From contig OZ245886.1 in NCBI GenBank assembly GCA_965229525.1, positions 1,736,001 to 1,800,000 of the forward strand: a stretch of 64,000 nucleotides of DNA. The letters run 5' to 3'. Source of the stretch: HXMU1420-13 sp965229525 (GTDB lineage: Bacteria > Bacteroidota > Rhodothermia > Balneolales > Balneolaceae). The notes under the pieces are model-generated. The model worked only from the letters and a program-made list of their open reading frames with translations. It was not told where the DNA came from and did not search any database. The position numbers and the translations under genes are program-made. Positions 8,761 to 18,135 of this stretch are shown here, piece after piece (the stretch's first letter is position 1; every line of letters begins with the position of its first letter).

Positions 8761-10590
8761 TTAGTATTCTAATTCTGCCCCGAAACGTTCAACTAATTCA
8801 CGCAATATGGGGTCTTTTTGCTGTATTTCTTTAAATCGTTCATAGGGGTTTTTCGCTTTAGATTGCGATTCCTGCCCCTGAACCACTACTGGGTTAAAAC
8901 GAACTTTAACACCCAGGTGTTCCTTTAAAATCATCGAGAGTTCCATTTCTTGCTCATTTAACATTCGTTGAGCGAGAGGATTATCACATTCCAGAGTAAG
9001 CTCCAGGCCTTTCAATTCCGTTGGTTTAACTCTTTGAACCTGAAGTTCAAGAATCTTTGGAACCCGATCAGCAAGTTTTGTCAAAAACTCTGGCCATACA
9101 GCTCGTACATCTTCAAAAACAAGTTTTTTGTCAATAACCTGTACCTCTGCTTCAAGTTTCTCTTCAACAATCACTGCATTTGAACTATTATTTCCATTCT
9201 TAAAATGAATTTCTTTCGCCTGATGAGTTACTTCTGTAACTAGAGCAGGTGATCCTAAATCAAATTCATCAACGATAGGGTCTAGTTCTGGAATTGGTGT
9301 TGGTTCATGTTCATGAGTTGGAGCTTTTTCGTCATCTTCAGAGCTAGCTGTTTGCTCGGATACCTCCTCCAAAGGATGATTTTCTATAGGTAACTGTTGC
9401 TCAACCGATTCTATCTTCGGAGATAAAGGCTCTGTAGCTGTGTCACTTTGTAACTTTGTTACTTCCCGAAAACTAGAGTTTTTTTTTAATGTGTCAATCT
9501 CAGCCAATAGCTTTCTAAGATTCTCACTCTTTTCCATATGAATGAGTTTCAGAAGAGCAATTTCAAATTGAATTCTAGGCTGATTAGCATCTTTTAGCTT
9601 GATTTGAGCTTCGCTTACCATATGTAGCATGCGCATCAAATCATCTCTGGAAAATGCTTGAGCTGTATGCTGATAGTTAGCTTTTGTTTCTTCTGACGCT
9701 TCCACCAAAAACATCTGAGGACTATGATGGGCGATGTATAAATTTCTAAGATGTTCTGTGAGGCCGATTAAGAACTCTTGAATATCGTATCCTTCCTGTA
9801 GTAACGTATTGATTAAACGAAGGCCTGCATCCGGATCTTTTTTCTCAACACATTCCATGAATTGGAATAATCGGTCTGTCCCAACTACATTGAGTGCTTT
9901 TAGTAGCTCAACATGCGTGATGTTATCACCACAGAATGCAATGGCTTGGTCCATTAAGCCAAGAGCATCGCGTAATGCACCATCAGCTTTTTTAGCAATT
10001 ACATGTAGCGACTCATCATCAATATGAATGTGCTCATCGTTCGAGATTTTTCTTAATCGCGATACAATTTCCTCGACCGAAATTCTCTTAAAATCGAATC
10101 GCTGAACGCGTGATAAAATAGTTGGAAGAACCTTGTGTGGTTCGGTTGTTGCAAAAATAAAAATTGCGTGTTCAGGTGGTTCTTCCAGTGTTTTCAAAAG
10201 AGCATTAAACGCAGCTTTTGAAAGCATATGAACCTCATCTACAATGAAAATCTTATAGCGGCCATTCTGAGGGGGAATGCGAACACTTTCTCTAAGGTGA
10301 TGTACATCTTCAACCTTATTGTTAGATGCAGCATCCATTTCAATAATGTTGAGAGTCTGATTAAGAGCTTCTCCATCAACATTAAGATCAATTTCATTGA
10401 TCACCCTCGCCAGAACTCGCGCCATAGTTGTTTTACCGACACCCCTTGGTCCGCAAAACATATAGGCATGTGAAAGTCTGTTTTGCTTGATCGCATTAAG
10501 TAAAGTGTTGCTCACATGATCTTGTGAGACGATGTCCTCGAATGAATTTGGGCGGTATTTTCTTGTAAGTGCGCGGTAGGTTTCAGACAT
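8761..10590 (-). CDS. dnaX: DNA polymerase III subunits gamma/tau, zinc module lost
   Basis: 609 residues. The N-terminal AAA+ clamp-loader ATPase has Walker A GPRGVGKT (47-54), Walker B IFIVDEVH (114-121), the LLKTLEEPP segment and sensor FATTE. Between Walker A and NIIEMDAASNNKVED (81-95) the family normally has four zinc-binding cysteines; here the segment RVINEIDLNVDGEALNQTL contains none and is shortened. The middle is clamp-loader domain III; residues ~400-490 are acidic and low-complexity; the C-terminal ~110 residues resemble the tau region that contacts the polymerase. Start fits MSETYRALTRKYRP. First gene of dnaX-ybaB-recR. Confidence 0.97.
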   Translation of the reverse strand: MSETYRALTRKYRPNSFEDIVSQDHVSNTLLNAIKQNRLSHAYMFCGPRGVGKTTMARVLARVINEIDLNVDGEALNQTLNIIEMDAASNNKVEDVHHLRESVRIPPQNGRYKIFIVDEVHMLSKAAFNALLKTLEEPPEHAIFIFATTEPHKVLPTILSRVQRFDFKRISVEEIVSRLRKISNDEHIHIDDESLHVIAKKADGALRDALGLMDQAIAFCGDNITHVELLKALNVVGTDRLFQFMECVEKKDPDAGLRLINTLLQEGYDIQEFLIGLTEHLRNLYIAHHSPQMFLVEASEETKANYQHTAQAFSRDDLMRMLHMVSEAQIKLKDANQPRIQFEIALLKLIHMEKSENLRKLLAEIDTLKKNSSFREVTKLQSDTATEPLSPKIESVEQQLPIENHPLEEVSEQTASSEDDEKAPTHEHEPTPIPELDPIVDEFDLGSPALVTEVTHQAKEIHFKNGNNSSNAVIVEEKLEAEVQVIDKKLVFEDVRAVWPEFLTKLADRVPKILELQVQRVKPTELKGLELTLECDNPLAQRMLNEQEMELSMILKEHLGVKVRFNPVVVQGQESQSKAKNPYERFKEIQQKDPILRELVERFGAELEY

Positions 10591-10670
10591 GCTTTGCGAT
10601 CGCTATAGCTAACGTTGGAATGTACAAAAAGAGTACATCAAATGGAGCGAACTTTAGCCCGGCATTTCAA

Positions 10671-11741
10671 TTAATTCGAATAATCAAGAGGAAGAAAGTC
10701 TGAAAATCGAGTATCGCTCCAATCACCATAAAGTGCAATTTTTTGGGAGTTCAAAAGCAAGCCATCATTATTCACAATAAATATTTCAGGATAGCCCCGA
10801 ACCTCGAATCCGCTCACTTTTTGCGGAGTGATGCTCACACCCAAATTAGAATTGCTGGTTTTAACATATTCAATTTGAACGAAGTCAGCGTTTAGTTTAA
10901 ATACATGAAAATTTTCCGTGATGTTCTCCCAATTGGTAGGGTGCCACGTTCTGATTTGTCTTAATGAATCGGTGTAGTTTACAAACACACGTTCAGATGG
11001 AGATACCACAAATTTTTCTCTCCAAACCCGATCCTCTACCAAGCTCTTAAAGAAATGACGACTCGACCCTGCATAACTTTTCTTTCTATTTGAATTCCAT
11101 ATTCGTTGGGTTCGTCTATTTCGGGGCTCCATTTCAATCACGCGAGGATAGATTTTATACAAACCCGTATTTTCTTCTGTATCAAAGTAGACCTCTTTTA
11201 ATTCCACTTCATATCGATATCCCAGGGCATTATTGTGGATGATTAAAGGAGCACTTGCAGTTACATTGAGCCTGTTTTTGTTCTCAACTTCATCGAAAGT
11301 TAGGACCTCCGGATTGATGATATAGGTTTGATCTGCATTGCTATCAAAACCAATAAAGAATGTTTTAAACAAATCCAGTTGCCTTAGAAATATATCATTT
11401 GAAGCCACAACCCGAATTTCATCAAGCTGTAGAACATCCGGTTGAAGTGAAAAGTCCTGCTTATATGCTGAGTTCCTTCCAAGTTCAACTGACTTTATTT
11501 GAGTTTTAAAGCCGATAAAGCTGGCAACTACATCTTGCCGGCCAATGATTTCAGTTATGAATCTAAACTCACCATTTTCATCGGTACTTGCACCAATTGT
11601 TGTTCCTGAAAGGTACACATTTACTCCGGGTAGCGGGTCACCGGTATCTTGGTCAGTTACGATGCCAAAAACGTTAACCTGAGCATTTGCCGAAAACGAA
11701 CCAAAAAATAGTAGCAGTAAGAAAATAGAGATTTGCCTCAT
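10671..11741 (-). CDS. Exported protein with CarboxypepD_reg-like (CNA-B type) domain
   Basis: 356 residues with a signal peptide (cleavage after SANA-Q near residue 20). Residues ~22-105 form the beta-sandwich found before TonB receptors and in Bacteroidota surface proteins: GIVTDQDTGDPLPGVNVYL, then GASTDENGEF. The following ~250 residues (YEVELKEVYF, and many Arg/Tyr/Trp strands) lack TonB-receptor features and are unassigned. It lies 32 bp downstream of the LytTR response regulator on the same strand, so it is probably the last gene of that signalling operon and may be its target or sensor partner. Confidence 0.85.
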   Translation of the reverse strand: MRQISIFLLLLFFGSFSANAQVNVFGIVTDQDTGDPLPGVNVYLSGTTIGASTDENGEFRFITEIIGRQDVVASFIGFKTQIKSVELGRNSAYKQDFSLQPDVLQLDEIRVVASNDIFLRQLDLFKTFFIGFDSNADQTYIINPEVLTFDEVENKNRLNVTASAPLIIHNNALGYRYEVELKEVYFDTEENTGLYKIYPRVIEMEPRNRRTQRIWNSNRKKSYAGSSRHFFKSLVEDRVWREKFVVSPSERVFVNYTDSLRQIRTWHPTNWENITENFHVFKLNADFVQIEYVKTSNSNLGVSITPQKVSGFEVRGYPEIFIVNNDGLLLNSQKIALYGDWSDTRFSDFLPLDYSN

Positions 11742-11773
11742 TTCACGATAATAACCCGAGTTACTACCTAAAA

Positions 11774-12499
11774 CTATAATACTTCGGAATTAGTACTCAG
11801 TTTTTTCACTGCATTCTGCTTGAAAGTGCGCCCAATTGGTATTGCTACATTGCCAACTTCAACCTCATGATGATTCCAACTTTCGATCTTCTTTAGGTTG
11901 ACGATGTAGGATCTGTGCACTCGAAGAAATTGGGCCTCAGGAAGTCGATCTTCCATATAAGTGATGGTCTGATGTGTAAGCACTTCCTTCTTCGTTGTTT
12001 TAATAAGGATGTAGTCTCTTTTGCTTTCTATGAATTCGATTTCTTCCAGGCAGATTTTAATGTTTTTCTTTTCTGATGGAACAAAAACAAAATGTGGAGT
12101 TTCTGGCGATTCTGGTATGAATTCAAAGGTAGGATTTGAAGGCTCATGGGAATCAAATACTTTATCAACTGCTCTTAAAAATCGATCAAACGAAATGGGT
12201 TTGAGTAAATAATCAACCACGTCTAATTCGAATCCTTCCAAAGCATATTCTCGATAAGCTGTTGTAAAAATGACCTTCGGAGGATTTTTGAGTGTTTTCA
12301 AAAACTCAATTCCTGTAAGGCGGGGCATTTGAATATCCAAAAAAAGCACATCCACTTTTTGTTCTCTTAAAGCCTGAAATGCTTTCACAGCATTTTGAAA
12401 AGTGGCTGCCACTTCAAGTCCATCAATCTTTGACACATGATTTTCGATTACTTCGATGGCTAGTGGTTCATCATCAATGATGTAGCAAGTTAAATTCAT
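11774..12499 (-). CDS. LytTR-family response regulator
   Basis: 241 residues. The receiver domain has acidic residues Asp9/Asp10, phospho-acceptor Asp55 in LFLDIQMP and the conserved Lys in DYLLKPI. The LytTR DNA-binding domain occupies about 145-238 (EEIEFIESKRDYILI, then FLRVHRSYIVNLKKI). It is 11 bp downstream of a LytS/YehU-type kinase, forming a two-component pair. Targets are normally paired direct repeats upstream of a few genes; the neighbouring exported protein at 10671 is a candidate. Confidence 0.95.
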   Translation of the reverse strand: MNLTCYIIDDEPLAIEVIENHVSKIDGLEVAATFQNAVKAFQALREQKVDVLFLDIQMPRLTGIEFLKTLKNPPKVIFTTAYREYALEGFELDVVDYLLKPISFDRFLRAVDKVFDSHEPSNPTFEFIPESPETPHFVFVPSEKKNIKICLEEIEFIESKRDYILIKTTKKEVLTHQTITYMEDRLPEAQFLRVHRSYIVNLKKIESWNHHEVEVGNVAIPIGRTFKQNAVKKLSTNSEVL

Positions 12500-12510
12500 G
12501 AATCCCCGTT

Positions 12511-13587
12511 CTACCTAAGTTCATCCATTTGAAGGGTAAGTTGTACAGAATACATTTCGTCATTATCACTGATATTCAACTCGTAATGCTCACCATAAAG
12601 AAGTTCAAGTCTACGCTTTACATTCTTCAAACCAATGCCTTGTTGATATTCAAATTCCTGGCTAACATTCTTTTCAACGCCATTGCTGTTCATCACGGAT
12701 AAGTGCAACTGATTGTTGCGCACGGATACTTTTATTTCTACCCACACTTTGTCTAGGGAATCGCTGGTTCCATGTTTAAACGCATTCTCGACGAACGGAA
12801 GTAGCAGCATAGGTGGAATTTGGCCGGTTTCGACTTCACCTTCCGTTTTATAGGTAGTGGTTAATCTCTCATCATAGCGGATTTTTTCCAATGATATGTA
12901 GTTTTCAATTAAACTAAGTTCTTTACTGAGTGGTACTGTAGGTGAATTCGTTTCATACAACATAAAACTGAGTAATTCAGATAGTTTTAATACTACTTCG
13001 GGGGATGAATCCGATTTCTTTAAAGTGAGTGCGTACAAATTATTCAGCGTATTGAATAGAAAATGCGGATGAACCTGACCTTTTAAAAAATTGAGCTCTG
13101 CCTCTAGTTTTTGCTGTTGATACTCTTTTGATTTGTTCTCTTCGTTATAAAAGTGTTTGGTTATTTTAATAAAAGATGCCAGTGCAACCACCGGGTAAAT
13201 TCCCAGCATGATTTTGAAGATTTTCGGAAAATTAAAGAAAGGGCCTCCTAAACCGCGTGGATTGAAAAGTGGATAATAAATATGTACATCCACACCACGC
13301 TGAATGATGGACACGATAAAAATTGCAGCAATTGAAATAAGCGTTGCAGCAACATATTTCTTTTCAAGGAAATATCGGGGGATAATGAAGTACAACGTAA
13401 AATATACAAGGGCCATTTTTGTAGGAAGAGAAGTCACCATCCATTGAAATTCAGCTAAATAGGTATCGCTGAAACTTCCGTAGATAAAAATATAAGCAGA
13501 GGCATAACACACCCAGAACAAGGCATGCCAGCCAATACGCTGTGGAGTACTTTGATATTTTTGAAGTATTCGAACCATTTGAGGCAC
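12511..13587 (-). CDS. LytS/YehU-type sensor histidine kinase
   Basis: 358 residues. Four hydrophobic segments lie in residues ~20-142. The His_kinase domain carries His175 in GQVHPHFLFNTLNNLYAL, the phospho-acceptor motif of this kinase class, followed by a HATPase domain with VENAFKHG and GIGLKNVKRRLELLYG. No periplasmic sensor domain is evident, so the membrane segments probably sense the signal. It is the promoter-proximal gene of a three-gene minus-strand operon and is divergent from the DUF5916 gene at 13802. Confidence 0.95.
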   Translation of the reverse strand: MPQMVRILQKYQSTPQRIGWHALFWVCYASAYIFIYGSFSDTYLAEFQWMVTSLPTKMALVYFTLYFIIPRYFLEKKYVAATLISIAAIFIVSIIQRGVDVHIYYPLFNPRGLGGPFFNFPKIFKIMLGIYPVVALASFIKITKHFYNEENKSKEYQQQKLEAELNFLKGQVHPHFLFNTLNNLYALTLKKSDSSPEVVLKLSELLSFMLYETNSPTVPLSKELSLIENYISLEKIRYDERLTTTYKTEGEVETGQIPPMLLLPFVENAFKHGTSDSLDKVWVEIKVSVRNNQLHLSVMNSNGVEKNVSQEFEYQQGIGLKNVKRRLELLYGEHYELNISDNDEMYSVQLTLQMDELR

Positions 13588-13801
13588 TAAAATACGGCAA
13601 CACCCAGAAGTTTAATACCTAAAAAATTCCTCTTCGACAGACGACGCGAAACTTACTGCAAATGCATAGAATTGAACTATAAATGATAGACAGCATGAAG
13701 AAATATGCAAATAGCAGCCTAAAGCGGTTGTAGGTAGAGGTTCTAAATATGTAAATGAAAAACTGGGTATCTCGGCAGCAAATTCAATCCATCTAACTGT
13801 C

Positions 13802-16006
13802 ATGAGACTCACATTCTTTTTCGCATTCATCGTTCTTTATATCCCGCTTAATGCGCAGGAGCAACCTGAATATGCTGATTTTAACCTCGGCCTTACAAAG
13901 ATCAATAGCAGTATAACAATCGATGGTGTTTTGGATGAACAAGCCTGGGAAGGGGCGTCAGTAACCTCAGAGTTTTTAAATAAATGGCCAAGAGACGAAG
14001 GATATGCAGTTAATCAAACTACGGCATGGGTGACGTATGACGATGATTTTTTGTATATCGCAGCAATTAACTATCAAAAAAGAGAAGACCTCGTTATTGC
14101 CACGCTAAAGAGAGATAATCCTAGCTATCATTGGAATAGTGATGGATTTAGCGTGGTAATTGATCCATATAATCAGCAAACAAATGGATTCATATTTGGG
14201 GTAAATGCCGCCGGTGCAAAAATGGACGGCGTTGTTAGTCTGGAAAATTCAAACACTCGCCCGGATGTAAATTGGGACAATATCTGGCATAGTGCGGTGC
14301 AAATACACGATGAATATTGGGTAGCTGAATTCGCAATCCCTTTCAAATCCATAAATTTCGACCCAGACTCTGATGAATGGGGAATCAATTTTGTACGAAA
14401 TGATATGAAACGAAATGAGTACTCGACCTGGTCGCATGTTCCCCAAGGTTTCCCCGGTATTGATTTGGGGCATTTAGGTACGATGACTCTTAGTGAGAAT
14501 TTACCCTCAAAAAGACAAAGAGTAGTCTTACAACCAACTGTATTAACATCCGGAAATCGTAATTTCGCTGAAAGTGAAGACTTTGCCGGTGATGTAGAAT
14601 TTGGATTAAGTGCGAAAGTACCGGTTGGATCAAAATTTAAAATGGATTTAACGGTTAATCCCGATTTTTCCACGGTGGATGTTGATCAACAAGTTACCAA
14701 CCTAACAAGATTTAGCATCCGATTTCCCGAGCGCAGACAATTCTTCCTGGAAAATAGTGACTTATTCTCCAGTTTTGGGACCTGGGGTGTTAAGCCATTT
14801 TTCTCACGTACAATTGGTTTAAATGGTGGTAGCGTTGTTCCGATTCTATTTGGCTCGAGAATGACTGGAAATGTAAATGAAAATCTGCGTGTGGGCGCGA
14901 TGAACGTTCAGACACGATCTGTGGATGACCTCTACGCAAATAATTACACGGTGTTCGCTGCCCAACAAAATGTATGGGGTCGATCAAGCTTCAAAAGCTT
15001 GGTTACAAATCGATCTGCTTATTCCAATAATAGATTCGGAGGGGATGATTTTAACCGAACAATTGGCGCTGAATATCATTTTATCTCGGAGAATAATCGA
15101 TTCCGAGGGAATGTACGGTATCATTGGTCACAGACTGAAGAGAAATTGAATGATGCTTCATTTGTGGGGGCGACAATGATGTATGATAATGGCACAAGCT
15201 ATGCCGGTCTCACAATGGATCGATTGGGCGATAATTTCATAAATGAGTTGGGATTTTCAATGCGATCTTTCCAGTATGATGCTGCAAATGATACCTTGGT
15301 TAGAGTCGGTTTCAATTATATCAATCCATGGGTTGGCTACATCTATCGCCCCGAAAGTGGTTGGGTGAATTCTCACGAGTTTTCTGCATGGACAGTTGCA
15401 AGCTATGAAACTAATGGTGATTTCATTGATCGAGTATCATCCCTTAATTATTTCATAAATACTAAGGATTTTGGCTGGTTCGAAGTTGCTTTGCGTAACA
15501 GTAAAATTCGTCTACTTTATGAAACAGACCTGATTGGTGGTGACGAATTTTTACCAGCAAGAACCTATGATTTCAGTCACTTTAATCTGGCCTATAATTC
15601 TGATGAAAGAGGAATGATTAGCGGAGGTGCAGACTTTTCTTACGGTGGTTTTTACAATGGGACAAGAATGTTCATTGGCGGAAATCTAAATTTGAGAGCT
15701 CAACCCTGGGGAAATTTTGGGGTTCGATATATTATGAATAAGGTAGATTTACCAGACAATTTTGGCGCGAGAACCCTTCATTTAATTGGACCACAGACTG
15801 AGGTGAGTTTCTCCCGGGATTTAAACTGGACTACTTTCCTTCAGTACAATACCCAAGCAGAAAACTTCAATATAAACAGCAGAATCCAATGGCGATTTGC
15901 ACCCATGTCAGACATATTTATCGTGTATAACGATAACTATGATACAGGTGATTTTCAGATCCAAAATCGGGGTGTTGTAGTAAAGATGAGTTACTGGATC
16001 AACTAA
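13802..16006 (+). CDS. CBM9-like / DUF5916 outer-membrane protein
   Basis: 734 residues, signal peptide ending near LNAQ-EQ (residues 1-18). Residues ~35-215 match the carbohydrate-binding family-9-like sandwich common in Bacteroidota (ITIDGVLDEQAWEGA, DDDFLYIAA, EYWVAEFAIPF, WGINFVRN). The remainder is beta-strand rich with alternating aromatic residues, as in the DUF5916 barrel, including FPERRQFFLENSDLF. The function of the family is not established; a role in outer-membrane binding or transport of organic matter is often suggested. It is divergent from the LytS/LytTR operon, so it could be regulated by it. Its stop overlaps the convergent MBL gene by 4 bp. Confidence 0.88.
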   Translation: MRLTFFFAFIVLYIPLNAQEQPEYADFNLGLTKINSSITIDGVLDEQAWEGASVTSEFLNKWPRDEGYAVNQTTAWVTYDDDFLYIAAINYQKREDLVIATLKRDNPSYHWNSDGFSVVIDPYNQQTNGFIFGVNAAGAKMDGVVSLENSNTRPDVNWDNIWHSAVQIHDEYWVAEFAIPFKSINFDPDSDEWGINFVRNDMKRNEYSTWSHVPQGFPGIDLGHLGTMTLSENLPSKRQRVVLQPTVLTSGNRNFAESEDFAGDVEFGLSAKVPVGSKFKMDLTVNPDFSTVDVDQQVTNLTRFSIRFPERRQFFLENSDLFSSFGTWGVKPFFSRTIGLNGGSVVPILFGSRMTGNVNENLRVGAMNVQTRSVDDLYANNYTVFAAQQNVWGRSSFKSLVTNRSAYSNNRFGGDDFNRTIGAEYHFISENNRFRGNVRYHWSQTEEKLNDASFVGATMMYDNGTSYAGLTMDRLGDNFINELGFSMRSFQYDAANDTLVRVGFNYINPWVGYIYRPESGWVNSHEFSAWTVASYETNGDFIDRVSSLNYFINTKDFGWFEVALRNSKIRLLYETDLIGGDEFLPARTYDFSHFNLAYNSDERGMISGGADFSYGGFYNGTRMFIGGNLNLRAQPWGNFGVRYIMNKVDLPDNFGARTLHLIGPQTEVSFSRDLNWTTFLQYNTQAENFNINSRIQWRFAPMSDIFIVYNDNYDTGDFQIQNRGVVVKMSYWIN

Positions 16007-17061
16007 TCTCGTATTATACTTTTACCCTCCTCGATCACGATAAAATTTTCCCCATTTAATGCAATTTCGAGATCGTTGAGGGGTTGTTGTTTGCCGTCAT
16101 CTGCAAGTGGAAAGGTTCCAAAATGCATGCCAATACTTAGTTCAGCATTCACATCATGATGAATCTGTACTGCCTGAGCCGGATCCACGTGAACTGGACT
16201 CATGAACCATCTTGGGATATAAGCTCCAATCGGAATAATCGCTGTTTTAATGGGAGCATAACGCTCACCAATTTCTTTAAAGGCTTCATTATAACCAGTA
16301 TCACCGGCAAAAAAGATATTCCCTTTGGGCGATTGAATTACAAATCCAGCCCATAGAGTTTTGTCTCGATCAAACATACCACGCGAAGAGAAATGTTGGG
16401 CTTCGACGGCATCAATAGTAACAGTTTCAGATACTTGTGTTCCTTCCCACCAGTTCAAAGCAATTGTTTTCTGAATTCCTTTTTGTTGCAGATATAAGTC
16501 AATTCCTAATGGTACAATAAAAGTTGGCGAGTGGTCTCTTTCCAAATCTCTGAGAGTACTTATATCTAAATGATCGTAGTGATTATGGCTAATCAACACA
16601 TAATCGATCTCTGGTAAATCGTCGAATCGAATACCGGGTGGGCGCATTCGTTTTGGACCAGCAAAACTGAAAGGACTAACTCTATTGCTCCAAACTGGAT
16701 CGAGTAAAATATTTAATCCATCTGTTTGAATTAGGAACGTGGAGTGGTTTACGTACGTAATAACCTGAGTGGAATCGTTTATACGGTCTGCAGGTTTAGG
16801 CCCATATTCCACATCATCTTCTGTAAGTTCTGTCCAGGATCCAGGATTTCGATTAAATCCCCATTTCATTAAATCTAAAAATCCCTTTTCAACATAACCC
16901 ACTCGATTTAGGAATTTGGATCCATCGAAGTTATCAAGTTTTTCACCTTTAAAAGCCGGCGCAGAAACCCACCAACCAACCATTAATGCCAAGAGTACAA
17001 TAACTGCCAATGATGTTACTACCCATATCCCTACAGTTTTCAAAATTGCAACTTGAATCAT
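16003..17061 (-). CDS. MBL-fold metal-dependent hydrolase, membrane-anchored
   Basis: 352 residues. One hydrophobic segment at ~10-32 suggests an N-terminal anchor or uncleaved signal. The metallo-beta-lactamase site is HNHYDH (159-164), with further ligands in AQHFSSRG, FAGDTGYN and GMHFGTF. The layout resembles the UlaG/NAPE-PLD-like branch (beta-lactamase_2). Substrate unknown; phosphodiesters are typical for that branch. Ends overlap the convergent DUF5916 gene; divergent from the LytTR gene at 17152. Confidence 0.9.
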   Translation of the reverse strand: MIQVAILKTVGIWVVTSLAVIVLLALMVGWWVSAPAFKGEKLDNFDGSKFLNRVGYVEKGFLDLMKWGFNRNPGSWTELTEDDVEYGPKPADRINDSTQVITYVNHSTFLIQTDGLNILLDPVWSNRVSPFSFAGPKRMRPPGIRFDDLPEIDYVLISHNHYDHLDISTLRDLERDHSPTFIVPLGIDLYLQQKGIQKTIALNWWEGTQVSETVTIDAVEAQHFSSRGMFDRDKTLWAGFVIQSPKGNIFFAGDTGYNEAFKEIGERYAPIKTAIIPIGAYIPRWFMSPVHVDPAQAVQIHHDVNAELSIGMHFGTFPLADDGKQQPLNDLEIALNGENFIVIEEGKSIIRD

Positions 17062-17151
17062 GTTTACATCCTTATTTCTATTTAATCGTGTGGGCTATTC
17101 AAATATTACTATCTTCGACGCACTCAACCACTTAGTTTCGTTAATGGTTTC

Positions 17152-18018
17152 ATGAAGGTGCTGTCAAAACCACATCCTTTTATTTTCAATGCCTGGAGTA
17201 TTGGCATCCCCGGAGCTGTTACAATTGTTGTGATTTTATTACTTGCCCCATTAGGTTTTGATGATCTTACCCTTAAAATCAGGGCAGTTTACAGTGTTTT
17301 ATTTGGTTTAATCGCTTCTCTGGTTGTCGGGCTTTGTGGCTGGTTAATACAGTCAGTCACACCAAAGCGAATTAGAGAAGATGAATGGACCGTTGGAAAA
17401 GAAATTGCCATGATTTTGAGCATTATCTCCATCATTTGCCTTGTCAATTATAAAATAGTGCTTATTATTAGTGTGGATGATTTTGAAGACCTACCATCCT
17501 TACTGCAAGTAGTAGGATATACCTTATCAATTAGTTTTTTTCCCGTTCTATTGATGATTTTTACAGAACAGTTTTTTTATAGACAGGCAATACTTAAGGA
17601 ATCAGAGACATTAAACAGTGCCAGAAAATCGACGCCCCAAAAAGACCAAGCCCATACACATCTAACAGGTAAACAATTTGAATTGAAATCAGAATCCGGG
17701 TTGGTTGAACTTAGTGTACACCTAAATCAAATCTTATTCTTCCAATCAGATGGTAATTACGTAGAAATATTTTATTCGGATAAGAATAATGTGACACAAA
17801 AAAAGCTAATTCGGAATCGGCTTAAATACTTCAATAAGGAGTTACCTTCTACAATCTTTTTTCATTGCCATAAACGATATATAGTAAACTTAAATAAAGT
17901 ATATACAGTAACAGGAAATGCCAGAAATTTTGAGTTAATTCTTAATGACCAACAAACGCGCATTCCTGTTTCGCGGGCTAAAGCGTTGGCACTGAAGAAA
18001 CAATTTATTGACGGTTAA
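17152..18018 (+). CDS. Membrane-bound LytTR transcription regulator
   Basis: 288 residues. Four membrane segments are visible (about 15-33, 42-66, 83-108, 118-140), followed by a short linker and a C-terminal LytTR domain from ~175 (LNQILFFQSDGNYVEIFY, FFHCHKRYIVNLNKV, RIPVSRAKALALKKQF). There is no receiver domain, so it resembles one-component regulators that sense at the membrane and bind DNA directly. A promoter-like TATCTTCG lies at 17110-17117. The next gene, an exported barrel-like protein, is the obvious candidate target. Confidence 0.9.
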   Translation: MKVLSKPHPFIFNAWSIGIPGAVTIVVILLLAPLGFDDLTLKIRAVYSVLFGLIASLVVGLCGWLIQSVTPKRIREDEWTVGKEIAMILSIISIICLVNYKIVLIISVDDFEDLPSLLQVVGYTLSISFFPVLLMIFTEQFFYRQAILKESETLNSARKSTPQKDQAHTHLTGKQFELKSESGLVELSVHLNQILFFQSDGNYVEIFYSDKNNVTQKKLIRNRLKYFNKELPSTIFFHCHKRYIVNLNKVYTVTGNARNFELILNDQQTRIPVSRAKALALKKQFIDG

Positions 18019-18081
18019 AAAATCGGCTTCCCATTCGTCCCATAATAGTCCCAATGGTAACAAAACGGAGTAAGTAGCGAC

Positions 18082-18133
18082 ACTTTTGAGAATTGCCACC
18101 ATATAATTGGTTGTAACATAAAAGCTCAAAAGT
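18082..18133. promoter_or_regulatory. Widely spaced perfect inverted repeat upstream of 18136
   Basis: ACTTTTGAG (18082-18090) and CTCAAAAGT (18125-18133) are perfect 9-bp arms separated by 34 bp, the second ending two bases before the ATG at 18136. It could form a leader hairpin that hides the start region or be a pair of protein sites. Confidence 0.4.
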
Positions 18134-18135
18134 TC

